Shown piece by piece: positions 22,286-34,003 of a DNA stretch of 64,000 nucleotides. Numbering within the stretch: the stretch's first letter is position 1; every line of letters starts with the position of its first letter. The notes below the pieces were generated by a model that did not search any database, was not told the DNA's origin, and worked only from the letters and a program-made list of their open reading frames with translations. Source of the stretch: Pseudofabraea citricarpa (taxonomy: Eukaryota > Ascomycota > Leotiomycetes > Helotiales > Dermateaceae); the NCBI GenBank assembly GCA_029641185.1, contig JAPWGK010000003.1:2666001-2730000 (forward strand). The letters run 5' to 3'. A program made the position numbers and the translations under genes.

Positions 22286-23451
22286 TCACTTCTTTTTATC
22301 CTTGTCCTCTTTCTCCTTTTCCGCGTCTTTGCCTTCTTTGGCCTCCCCATTAACACCGTTGACACCATTTGCCTTCTTCTCGTCCTTAGCCTCATCCTTC
22401 TTCGCATCCTTCTCCTCCTGTTGTTGTCTGTTCTGAATCTTATTCTCGATCAAGTCGTGGAATGCGGTTATAGCTCTGATCAAACTACTCAAGTAGATAG
22501 CCATCAGCTGATCATTGGTCTTGATGCTCATGGCGTGTGCCAACTCGCTATTATTCTTCACAGGTGCGTCAACCCCGTTGGGGATCTGTGATGAAGCTTT
22601 TGGTGTGGAAAGGTTAGGTAGGAGGTTGAAAACGTCTTGTAGGTTGCCTAGGATGGCATGGTTGACTGGCAAGGTGCCATCGATGACCTTCTGCAGATAT
22701 TGGCCAATATCTCGTAATCGCAGATGTAGACCTTGTAATGATTGTAGTTGTGATGTGATTCTCGTCGACAAGGTTCCAACAGCAACATCCCGAATATCTC
22801 TAAGCAGGTGCTCTACTCCAATCTCTTCTGCCTCCTCAGCTTCGATAATGGATGGTGTGTGTACAAAGGTCTTCGATGTGGTGGTGCCGTCCTAATCTTA
22901 GTCAGTTTTGAACATATAACCTCTATACACAAAAATCGCCTTACATCCTTGATCTCCTCCACTGCAAAGTATGCATCCGTTGGTACACCAGATTCCTTCG
23001 GTTGGACATCGATGATAACAAGTAAAGGGTTGGGTGTGTATCTCTTGAATAGCTCGTTAATCTCCAAATCTGATGCTCTCAACTTTGGCCCCGAGTGATA
23101 CCATCCTATCAGCTTCTCTCTAGCATTGACCTTCTTAAACATGTCGTTCATTGACTCGACGTAGTTGTGATCCAAAAACCATACTGATGGGTCCTTGTCA
23201 TCTTCTTCGAATGGCACTAAAGGTACGAGGTTAGACCAGCCAGTTATAATATCTGCAGGAATCTCACCTGCGAAACTGTTTGATACCCGGACGTTCTTTC
23301 CATCGTTCTGTCCCAGTAGAACTCCTACGACTCGTTTGCGCGTGCCTTTAGCTGAGCGGCCATAATGATCTGCTGCCGAAAGAAGGACAAGAGGGGCGAC
23401 GGAGACGTTTCTTGTGACAAGGGAGAGGGTTTCTGCAGTGGTTGCAGGCAT
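22286..23451 (-). CDS. RPN8: 26S proteasome regulatory subunit Rpn8 (PSMD7), three exons
   Basis: Exons 23451-23268, 23216-22945 and 22891-22286 give 353 aa. The first intron is short and in frame; removing it restores the conserved NSFAVPFEED motif, which supports the splice. The MPN domain (about residues 15-150) contains [24 protein letters not shown] and [15 protein letters not shown]. The metalloprotease JAMM signature is broken: HxH becomes HSG, as expected for Rpn8, which is a non-catalytic partner of the deubiquitinase Rpn11 in the lid. The C-terminal helices ([26 protein letters not shown]) are the lid helical-bundle region. The end is a Lys/Glu/Asp-rich low-complexity tail with NGVNGVNG. 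It is divergent from adenylate kinase with 511 bp between start codons. Confidence 0.96.
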
Positions 23452-23962
23452 AGTGGGATGGAATTACAGAGGTGATGAGAAGGTGGATGGTGAGGTATTC
23501 TTGGTGACTGCTATTCAACTTGAGGCTTCCTTGGGTGTCGCGGCTCCAAGAGCTCGCCAGATACAGGATAGCGCGACGCCCGCGGAACGAATGGACGTGG
23601 GTATCACGTGAGTAAGCGCTCTATTCCATCAATGTCAGACAAGTAATGGAAAGTCCCCGGAAGAAAACGAGTCGTAAGAATCCTGAGGGAATCTGACTTA
23701 ATATCTCGGGCTGTCCGGTTTTTAGTGACTTGAAAAAGGTCAGAAGTTGCGGTACTCCGGAAACCTGGCATTGGCGCTTCGGAGACGAGGATCGGCCTCT
23801 TTCTCTGTGAGCCGAGCTCCAATTCTGGTATTCCAGCCAAGCTACAAATACTTCAACCTCTCTCAACACTCCGAGCTGTCGCAACCCACCAGAAATCCTT
23901 CAGAATACACGTAAAGCTTCTTTAGACCTTGGTCAGGCTTCGCAAATCCATCATAATTCACA
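23452..23962. promoter_or_regulatory. Shared upstream region of RPN8 and ADK1
   Basis: The interval (511 bp) lies between divergent start codons and holds both promoters. I did not find a clear proteasome-associated control element or TATA box by eye. Confidence 0.5.
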
Positions 23963-24965
<1,003 letters not shown>

Positions 24966-25733
24966 TTTTAAGAAATGATGAGTGGGATGTGGTAATGGCC
25001 GATCAAGATTTGCATAGATTCCTTAAAAAAGTTATGGTAACTGCTTAAGTGAGCAGGTAAATATGCCCGCAATGATTCTCGGGAGGACGACTGTACGACC
25101 AACTAGGCATTGGTGTCATACCTACATAAGGAACTGTATGTATTATATTGTCTCTATTGTATTATGCATCAACAAGGGGGTGCAGGGCCCAGTATCCATC
25201 ATGTTTCTCTGTGATTCGTTTAAATCCACAATCTTTGGATCGCTTGTTTGCAGCCGCTGTAGATCCTGCTGCTGCTGCTGTGCACCATCCAAAGGCCAGA
25301 CCAATGGCCTTCAACTGCTGCAGGTACCTATCCGTCAGTGCCACCTCTTTCCCTCTCCTCGACTACTTTACGGAGCACGAGGTAGCCCATGTGATGAGCG
25401 TTGAATGTATGGCATGTTACGATACACAGCTGCATGTCAGGCATTATAAAGCAGAGACACGTTTCTTTCATTTCAGTTGTAGAGGTCTTTCTTCCTCCTT
25501 CTGTCATTAGTGTCGGTTGAGTGTTGAGTATCGAAGCTTCCAAGCGAGTTACTCACGCAAACTACATCAGACCTCGAGTATATTTCTCTAGGCTCTCTAT
25601 ATCTCTGCATCAGATAGCCAGCAATTATTATATTGCTGAGGGTCTATAGCCTGAGTGATCCGCTGGGTGCAGACCAAGTTCTGATCCCTACCTACCCACG
25701 GTTGAGGGACTAGCCTCTTCGAGAAAAAAGTAC
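24966..25733. other. Intergenic region downstream of ADK1
   Basis: No supported ORF is seen. A 5' exon of the following unrecognised gene probably lies here, since that gene lacks an in-frame start codon in its first visible exon. Confidence 0.4.
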
Positions 25734-27045
25734 TTGCTGCAGTCATGGTATCATCTCTTCGAATCACTTGCAATTTCCATCGACGATAACACGAGACAGG
25801 AATCTCGATCCAAAAGATCCTCGCTGCCGCTGCAACCGATCCAACAGAGAAGCGCCAGCACACATGGCGATGCATCGAGACGCTCCTCGAAGCGCCACAG
25901 CTTGAGGGACGACTTGTTCCCAGCACATCTTGATCGAGACGAAGACGTGTTTATCACCAAGCGCTCACCATCGAGACAGAGCCATCATCGTCATCGGAGG
26001 ACCTCATCTACAGTTCCAAAGACACGCCATGCATCGAGGGATGCAGTCTCCACCGTGAGTTTCTCGATTTCTGATTTCGATCGATCGAGCAGAAGCAGCT
26101 TATGGCTATCTCCACTTATCTATCAATGTAACCTGCACCTCAAGCTGTCTTTTCTGTCTGCTTTTCGTTATTTGTAACTGCCGATGCCATGATGTGCAGC
26201 GCTCTTTGACTATAACAAGGAGTACCTAGTATGAAGCGACTACAGAATCCTTAGCTGTCGTTATTAAGAATGAAAGGGCCTTGTCTATACGGTTCTCTGA
26301 GACTGAAGCATATTGACTGATATAAAACAGCCCCAGACCAGTGAGAACATCCCACTGAGAGATCTCAAAGCACAAGTTCCGAAAACTCGTCGACACTCAA
26401 GTATAAATCATCAGCACGATCAGCAGCACGATCAAAAGCAACAGCAGGAGCGTCAACGGGAACAGCAGCAGCAATACAGGAGAGGCAAGGTAGGACTCTC
26501 TCCCTCATGGTTCCAAGTGATTTGCCGATTTCGAAAGAAAATATCTACGAGAACGAAAGGGCTAACACGAAATGATCAAAAACAGGAGAATCCTTACATC
26601 AAAACCTACTGCGGCCGGGTTATCAGCTCCGAGACGGTCGATCTCAGGATCCCTTCTTCGTCTGGTCTTCCAGTAGGCTGGTCCACAAGCAACGATCGTT
26701 TTATAGCCTATCTGGCCACGCATGCTCCGTTGGTATATGGCAAAATCCCACGCGATGAAGCAAGCTGTGAGCGCTACAGCTTGGAGGCCATCGCTAAGAT
26801 GTGCACAGAACGCTTTCCTAAATTCAAGTGCTACGTGAGTCCAGACCAGCAATCGAACGTCTTGTCACCTTGACGAAAAATATTCGGGAGTATGATCTAC
26901 TGACACTTTTGCTTTTCTCGCCTGGTAGAGAATCCCCATCTCTAGCATCGAGAATCGACTGGCTATCTTAGATCTCGGGGAGAACAACTACTTCAGGGCG
27001 CCATATGGCTGTTATAGGCATGAGACATGGGGAGAAGGGATCTGA
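25734..27045 (+). CDS. Unrecognised spliced gene, 5' end unresolved
   Basis: Four probable coding exons are seen: about 25734-26054, 26331-26489, 26586-26834 and 26929-27045. The last three have phase-0 boundaries, and the 26490-26585 intron has a good CTAAC branch site before AACAG. The first exon is open back past 25734 with no ATG in frame, so an upstream exon must supply the start. The N-terminal half is Arg/Ser/His-rich, then a Gln/His/Arg-rich stretch (HDQQHDQKQQQERQREQQQQ), both suggesting disorder. The C-terminal half has a more globular-looking composition (YCGRVISSETVDLRIP, DRFIAYLATHAPLVYGKIPR). I recognise no family. It may be a lineage-specific gene; the 276-nt first intron is long for this region and uncertain. 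Confidence 0.5.
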
Positions 27046-28623
27046 TCCGGTATAGTCCGTCTGTCGATCGTAGGAGGCGGGGAGGTATCCGACGCACTAT
27101 GAAGTACTTTCTTCGTATTTTAGCGTTAGAATGAACATGCATGCCATAATGACAGGCGCTGAAGAAACCCCAAGAGTATCATGCTATTTAGCCTTTGCAT
27201 TGGCCAAGAAATACCACAGCTACTGTACTCATACCGGTAGCACAACAATTCCAGTCTTATTTCCTCCTCCGTCTCCCCGGGCCTACACTCACTGTACTTG
27301 CCTTGCTCTAGGGATCTCGGATGCTCCTTACCCACGATGCATAGAGTTTTCTTTTGCATGCGTGCAGTAATGCATATCCAGTGTAACTGTAACACAACAT
27401 TCATTTAAACAGCCGACGAGGACCCTTTTGATACACAGAATACGAAGTTAGATACATGTAGACTTCATCAAACATACACAACGACATTATAATTAAAGGC
27501 AAAATAAAATGAATAAAAGTAAAAAATAAAAATAGGAACCAGATGCTCTCTTGACGAAAGAAGGGACTCCCCCAGAATGGGAACCAAATACTTTTCAAGG
27601 GGACCCAAGAGCCGACAACAAAGCTTATCGACGGCGATCTCGATGCTGAATCTCGGATCCGGACGCGACCTCCTGGGCCTCCCACCACTTCACGACAACC
27701 GACGGGCCAACCTTCTGACCATACTACCATGCTACCAGCGCTCCCTTGCCCCAGGGGACCGCACTGTACAAAAAGGAACCCGCCGAACCATGGGACCATC
27801 GAGCAAAAGGGCTTTTGTTGCACGTCTGGATTTTTTATCGGACAAGACATCCGACGAATTGACCTCGTCCGCCCCCCCTCGATCGGTCGGGGCATAGGAG
27901 TAGCGCTGCGAGAAGGACACTTGGGTACTACTGCTGAGACTTGTTATGTCCTGGATGTAGTGATTCAAGCGACGCTTCCGCTCCCGGCATCTGCCACATC
28001 TCTACCAGACGAATCATCTTGCCCTCCAGCAGTGAAGCGACACGGGTCGAGACCACCACAACGGATCTAAGGTCCGCTGGCTTCTGCTCTCTACCTGAAT
28101 GGGGTTTCTAGGAGTAAAAGAGGACACGCAGACAGTAGCAACTTGCTGAGACCTCAACCTGGGCCAAATTGCGAGGCGGTACAGATTAATATGATGCATC
28201 TGCAAGTACTCTGCACAGTGTGGACATAAGGTCAACAAGCAGGCATGGAACATAGGTCTCGTCTTTGATCGCTCCGCTCTGAGCACTCTAAGAAGAGGAA
28301 AGAATTAGCTAATACTTACATTACACTTGCACTTACTTAGATGAAGGTCTAATTTGTAATTTGTGCGAAATCTAATACAACTAGAAATTGGAGACAATAT
28401 CATATATTCCCTGCATGGGCAATGAAAACTGGTAGCCAGAATGACTTGAATGATAGTCCATCTCTAAAGGGTATAAACGCGAAGTCAAAATTCACCCACC
28501 ACCTATCTACCATAACCCCATAAATAATTTCTACAATTGATGCCCCCGCGCTTCAGATGCACCGACCCAAAGCTATGCACTTCTAAACAAACAACACTTA
28601 ATTTCCCCCGTAACCAATGACGC
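27046..28623. other. 1.6-kb intergenic region
   Basis: Open frames on both strands around 27400-27900 overlap each other in a GC-richer patch and show no family features. The rest is AT-rich. No gene is supported. Confidence 0.5.
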
Positions 28624-31600
28624 TCAGCGTCTTGGAGTAGCATTGACCATTTGTCTTTGCTTATTGAGCCAACTTTTGGGCGCATCTTGTCTACGTTGCA
28701 GGACCACATGATTGCTCTGTAAGCGACTTGATAAGTCATACCAGGCTGTCGACATCATGGCATTTTCGCGGAGAACGTTCTTGAGCAAGCCCTTTAAGCA
28801 TAACGTCAGTAAACCAGTATCTATATACGACACCAGGATGCGTGTAGTTTATGCTTTGGAATTGAAGAATGACAGCGATGAGTAAAGCATGCTGGGGACG
28901 TGTCCATTTGATTGATGTCTGAAAATACGATACCTTCTGCGCCTCCGTGCTGTTTTCCTCGAGGCTCTTAATCTTCCGCTGTAACTCCTGAATGGATAAT
29001 TTCAGTTTCTCGTTCTGTTAGAGCGTTTGTTAGCGTTTAGTCGCGTATACTGAATATGGACGTGGACGAATAAGAGCAGAAGGAGGACGAGCTGGAAGTG
29101 ATGGCAGGGATGGAGGTGAGGTAGGAACGGGTTGTCTAGAGGTTGGTTGAGATATGGGGGAAGAAGTTGGAAGTGCTAATACAGGCAATGAAGCTGGTTC
29201 AGATGAGAGGGAGGGGGTTGGATACTGTCCAAGTGCCCGTAGCTCAGCATCAAACTCTGACTCCTGTACAGAGGATGCCCCAACGTCGGCAGCAGATGTG
29301 CTGTGCTCGGGTTTAGATTTTGAACCGCGTGACAAGTTGGAGAATTTCGCTTTCCAGAACTGCTTCTTGGAGGGCTTGCGGTTTGGCGGGTCAGGAATTG
29401 AAGGATCGCGGCTTACCTCTTTGAGTGCCTCCAGCGCCGACTTTGTGTCTTTTCCTGGCCCTTGACTTTCGGTAGTCGTGGTGGTGGTAGCCTTTGCCTC
29501 TCGAAGCTCGGCAGCTTCTTTTCGAAGTTTGTCTTTGTCTAACAATGCTTCCACTAGATGTGACTTCTGTTGCTCGTTGTCGGCTGTCAGTAGTTTGATT
29601 TGCTGTCTGAGTGAGACCAAGTCACTTTCAAAGGAAGATGTGAGGAGGTTGTTTGTAGCCTTGAGCTCCTGAAGAGAGCTGTATGGATCTTCGCCCAATG
29701 CTTTTACTACAGGCAAATTGTGTTAGTTTAGTACGCCATGTGGATGGACAGGAAGGACACTTACAATCTCCTCTCGCAGCAAGTATTTCTCTGTCTTTAT
29801 TCGTGACATCAGCATTCAGCTTCGCGACCTCATGTCGGAGGGTTTCTCGTTCTCTGTTGGCTTCGAGGTAAAGTCGTCGGGTATTCAGTACCGCTTCGTC
29901 TCTGTAAAAGCCATCGGTAAGTATTTTGAATGGCCCAATATTCGTTGCTGCTTCGACGCAAATTACTAACTTCTCGTTCTCTGTCTTGCTGAGCATTGCA
30001 TTCAATTGTTCTTGACCAAGAGCATGTGCTTCCATGAGTCGATTGTATTTCTGCTCTAAAGATTCGATTCTGTGGGTTAATTCCAAATTGTCGGCACGGA
30101 GGTCAGCATTTCTGGTGCCCCCAGCGTCGCTCTTCAAGAGTTGATTCTCAGCTACTAGTCTGGAGTTTTCTAGAGCATAATTAATAGCTTCATTTGATTC
30201 ATCCAATTCTTCACCAAGTGTCATGCCAGTAACATTTGGAGTTTGGCCAGTTGCAATTGTCTCCTGCAAATCTTTGATAAAATCCTCGTCATGGCGCTTC
30301 TGTTCGGTAAACTTATGAATCTCGGTATCCCGATGGCGGATTTCTTCCTCTAGGATTTTCTTTTGGGTGGATAGTTCAACAAGTTCAAGTTCGTAGTTGT
30401 GGAATCTTTTAGAGTACTCATCAACAGAAGCCTGAAGAGTACTGTTTTTCTGCATGGTGTAGTCAAAGTGTTTTTGGTTCTCCCGATAGGTGTCAATCTG
30501 GTCCCGTAACCTAGCGTTATCCTTCTCAATGTTACTTTGAGATTCGAGCTTTCTTTGAAAGTTATCAACCATGTTGGCCTTCTTGGACAGCGCCCCATTT
30601 TCTATGCGCAACTCTTGAACCTGGTCTTGCAAAGCCATGACTTTCTCAGCAGCAGGTCTCAAGAAGGCAAGCTCTTTTTCTTGGCCGTCTCTCAACTTTC
30701 GATAATCTTCTAGTTGAAATTCTTGATTCGAAATCAAATCATTCTTCTGTTGGAGCTCATCTTGCATCTCTTCCACATAACTAGTTAAATCACCACGATT
30801 AGAAGCTCGAGCAGACCGTAATTCTTCCTCTGTCTCTTCATTCTTTGCCTTCAAGTCTTCATAGCTGTCTTGGAGTTTCTCGAAACGAGTTATATAGTCA
30901 GCATGCCGCTTCTTTAAAGCTGTATGTTCAGCAAACAATGCAGCACGCTCTTCTTCTGCGGCTAATTCCAAGTCGTCTGTCAAGGTTGTAGGCAATGTGG
31001 CGTCTTCCCAGGATGGGGCGTTATTTGTGGACGCTTGTTGCACACTTTGCATCTACATATGGTGTTAGAATTTGTACTGACCTTTAAAGACTGAGCATAC
31101 CTTTTTTAACACCTCCATGATCTCCACAGCACCTTCAAGATCCTGAAGAGCTGCAATATGTTGTTCGCGGTTCTCTCCGGAAATGGCTGCCAGAAGTAGA
31201 ATAGTAAGAAGCTGCAGAGATATGTCAGTTAACGTAGTATTTTTTGGGGCTAGTTCTTGTTCAAAGACTGTATCTGAGTCGTGAGAAGGAATATGTGTGC
31301 GATCGTATCGAGGGGGAATTTTTGAACGTGCTGAGTGAGGAAGTCTTGGAGGCTGGCAGTATACTGAGGAATTTGTAGGTGCTTCTGAGGAGGTCGGTAC
31401 CTTAACTGTTTCCTGTACATCGCCATTTTCTGCAATTGAGCTAAGATTCGGCGTATTGTCAATTGTGATTGCAGAATAATTGGGGTGGTCTCGGTGGAAG
31501 CGTAGGAGCGACTTGTAGACAGATTCTAGGTTTTGTTTCTTCCTCAACCATATCGAGGAAGTTGTGTTCTTTTCGAGGTTTGGAACGAAGTAATCTTGAT

Positions 31601-31867
31601 TTAAGGCACCTGCAAATCTTTATCAGTGACTGTACAGTATAGACATATACTGAATGCCAGAGGGGGCAGAGGAGGGGCCAGAGCAAGCCATACCGAGAAT
31701 TTCATTTAGAACCAAGCCGTCGCTCAGTTCTTGCGAAGATTCAACCTTAGGATCGATAGGGAAGGTATTGAGCTAAAGGCACAACGAGTCAGTATGCCTC
31801 CATCAAGAACCCGGGGAAGCGTAGCACTTACCCATTCCAACAGAGCCCTTTCCGTCCCATTAACCAT
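28624..31867 (-). CDS. HOOK-family dynein/early-endosome adaptor, eight exons
   Basis: Exons 31867-31832, 31772-31694, 31609-31101, 31052-29971, 29901-29765, 29706-29417, 29014-28934 and 28791-28624 give 793 aa. The start is fixed by an in-frame stop 18 codons upstream. Residues 1 to about 160 form the HOOK (calponin-like) domain: ALLEWLNTFPIDPK, LSDGLVLNEIL, DYFVPNL, with a disordered insert. Residues of about 210-690 are almost continuous coiled coil. The last exons encode the conserved HOOK tail (STAWYDLSSRLQ...SWLNKQRQMVN), matching TAWYNMG...ARQRQ of animal Hooks. Fungal HookA/Hok1 link early endosomes to dynein through this tail. The interval 29416-29015 is treated as an intron (GTAAGC...AACAG) but stays open for 129 codons; see findings. 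Introns elsewhere in the gene are 50-142 nt. Confidence 0.93.
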
Positions 31868-32825
31868 CTCGGCGAATCGAGACAAGTCGTCTGCGTTGAT
31901 TCCAAGGATGAACTGAGAGTGTTAGATCAAAAGTAAGATGAATAGTAGAGTGGTGTCCCAAAATCGGTGGACATCTTGTATGTCCAGGGGGAACAGACAG
32001 CTTTATGCGTTGTGGTAAATGCTTTGTTTCGCGCTTTCCAGCGAGGCCATGGGCGACGCGAAGTTGCCGAATCCTTGTCGACTGCACTGGGACCTTTGTG
32101 CTTGCACAATGCGCTTCGGGGTCTTTGAGATCTCCTAAAATACTCGCTCAATCGCTTTTCGAGGACAAAGACGTCCAACAAATCGAACCAAGTCTGCACC
32201 GCACTTGGAAATCTCCTCGGGGCAGAAACATCGAACCATTTATTAACTCTATGACCTACAAAGCCCGTCCTTAGAACCAGAAAGAGGCGGTACTCACTGC
32301 GACGTGATACTCACTACTCGCTGCAAAGGCGACCTAGTCTGCTCGTGCTATACCGCATCACGCACTAGCCCCTATCCTACCGTATCATGGTGGCATCGTA
32401 AAGAACAGTGTACTGGCTTGGCTGAATAAGAGGTACCTGGTGTACCTGAGCCGTTTGGCGGCTGAGATGGACGTTGAAGTGGAATAAAGAACAGCAATGC
32501 TCACCACTTGTCTGGCGCCTCAGAGGGAATTAGGAGCCAGCTACTTTAAAGCAAGCCTTCCGAAGACATGTGGTAACACAGTGAGAGCTTGAATTCATGG
32601 TACACATTGCCTGTGAAATGACGCAACTAGAATTCATATGCATTTTGTTTGATATACCCAAAACCGGATGCTTTGTTGACTCCATACACCTTGTTCATAT
32701 CTATCAATAACTCCTCCCATATCCCAGTAGCAAGCACACAGGACGCCTTATCTCGATTTGCGCCCCCTAATCAAGTACATGTGCTGTTCATCCTGGCCCT
32801 AGTATCGCTCTTCATGGGTTGTCGC
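31868..32825. other. Region upstream of HOOK
   Basis: It holds the HOOK promoter and the 3' flank of the small secreted inhibitor gene. Open frames here overlap on both strands and lack coding character. Confidence 0.5.
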
Positions 32826-33220
32826 TTATAGTCCGGACACTTTCACCATCTGGTCTTCCTCGATGACTGCGTGATAGTCATTTCCCCAGGTTTGAACGGT
32901 CTCGAGAGTTTTCGCGGGTGCCTTTGCAGCAAATCCCCTGGAACATCAGTCAGCGATGGGATGAATCGACCCAAGCAGAACAGCGCTTACTTGATAAGTT
33001 TGTATTCATGAGTGATGACACCACCCGCAAGTCTACCAAACGTTAATGAATGCAGCAGAAAATGTTCGAGAATATCCGCTCACTTGATGGCGTCCTTTGC
33101 CTGCTCGAGGATTGTATCCGGGGTATCATCAGGATAAGAGATAATGACAGCCTTTTGTGGTTGAGCGACACCAACGGTTAGGGCTACAAGGGCGGACACG
33201 GCGAGAATCGAGAGCTTCAT
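32826..33220 (-). CDS. Small secreted inhibitor-I9 (subtilisin-propeptide-like) protein, three exons
   Basis: Exons 33220-33084, 33032-32991 (42 nt) and 32937-32826 give 96 aa. The N-terminus is a signal peptide (MKLSILAVSALVALTVGVAQ, cleavage near residue 19-20). The rest is one inhibitor I9 domain: AVIISYPDDTPDTILEQA, a central AGGVITHEYKLIKGFAAKAP and the C-terminal VIEEDQMVKV. This is the beta-alpha-beta fold of subtilisin propeptides and of yeast Pbi2, the vacuolar proteinase B inhibitor. No protease domain follows, so it is a stand-alone inhibitor or chaperone. Yeast Pbi2 lacks a signal peptide, so this one is secretory. The gene escapes ORF scans because of its tiny exons. Confidence 0.88.
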
Positions 33221-34003
33221 GGTGACGAGTCGGGTGGTTGAGATGTTCTTCTATTGTAATGTGGTGGTACGATAGGAGTGGTTGTGTGATGCAGAAGAGA
33301 GTGGCCAGAATCTGGGGAAGGCGAGGATAAGGTCAAATAATGAAACCCACCTTGCGCGCGATCGGCACTTTCCCTTTCAGGTTCTGCCTCAGCTATTTGC
33401 GGGCCAAATCAGGCATCTGCTTAAATCATGTGATTGTGGGCCCAGCCAAACCTTGAAGCGGCCCCGGTACCGCATCCGTTCTTTTGTCCTCATCCTTGGC
33501 GTAACTTCAATTCCACCACATCGCATCCTGCTCAAGGTATCTCGAGCAGCCACCATCAGCAACACCAGCTAACATCGACCACCACCCACTGCACGAGGCA
33601 TCCTACGTGCTGCCTACCGGACACATCCTTCGTTTTGCGAACACACGACTTTGAGCGCTGAGAAGTGGGGGGTTTACAAGAGGATTGAGGCGGCCAGCGG
33701 CAGGCTGGGTGTGATTGACACGAAAGAAAAGAGAGAAGCAAGAGTGCGAGGGCTGGCGGCCACCAGGAGGATTGGCGGTCATCAAAATACACACTTCTAG
33801 TTCTCTTCGAGTTGAATACTTTTGCATGGATCTAGTTAGCTGCTGTTGAAAAGCTCTTTCTCTTGTCAGATCGAGATTCAGAAGTTTGGTCGATTTTTTG
33901 CGGCACATTCTTTCTATTGTGGCACACTCTCCCCCAGATCATCTTCATCACTATCTTCACCTTTCAAGCTGCCTCATACTTGTGGCTTTGCACAATCCCC
34001 ATC
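33221..34003. promoter_or_regulatory. Divergent upstream region of the I9 gene and PCF11
   Basis: Here 783 bp separate the two start codons. Short overlapping frames are present on both strands, none credible. Promoters for both genes must lie here. Confidence 0.5.

Noticed and set aside
27401..27897. 164-codon minus frame overlapping a 106-codon plus frame
   Set aside because: The frames are mutually antisense, with no conserved motif and no adjoining exons.
31927..32274. Overlapping frames upstream of HOOK
   Set aside because: The HOOK start is fixed by an in-frame stop 18 codons upstream; these frames show no continuity with HOOK and may at most be uORFs.
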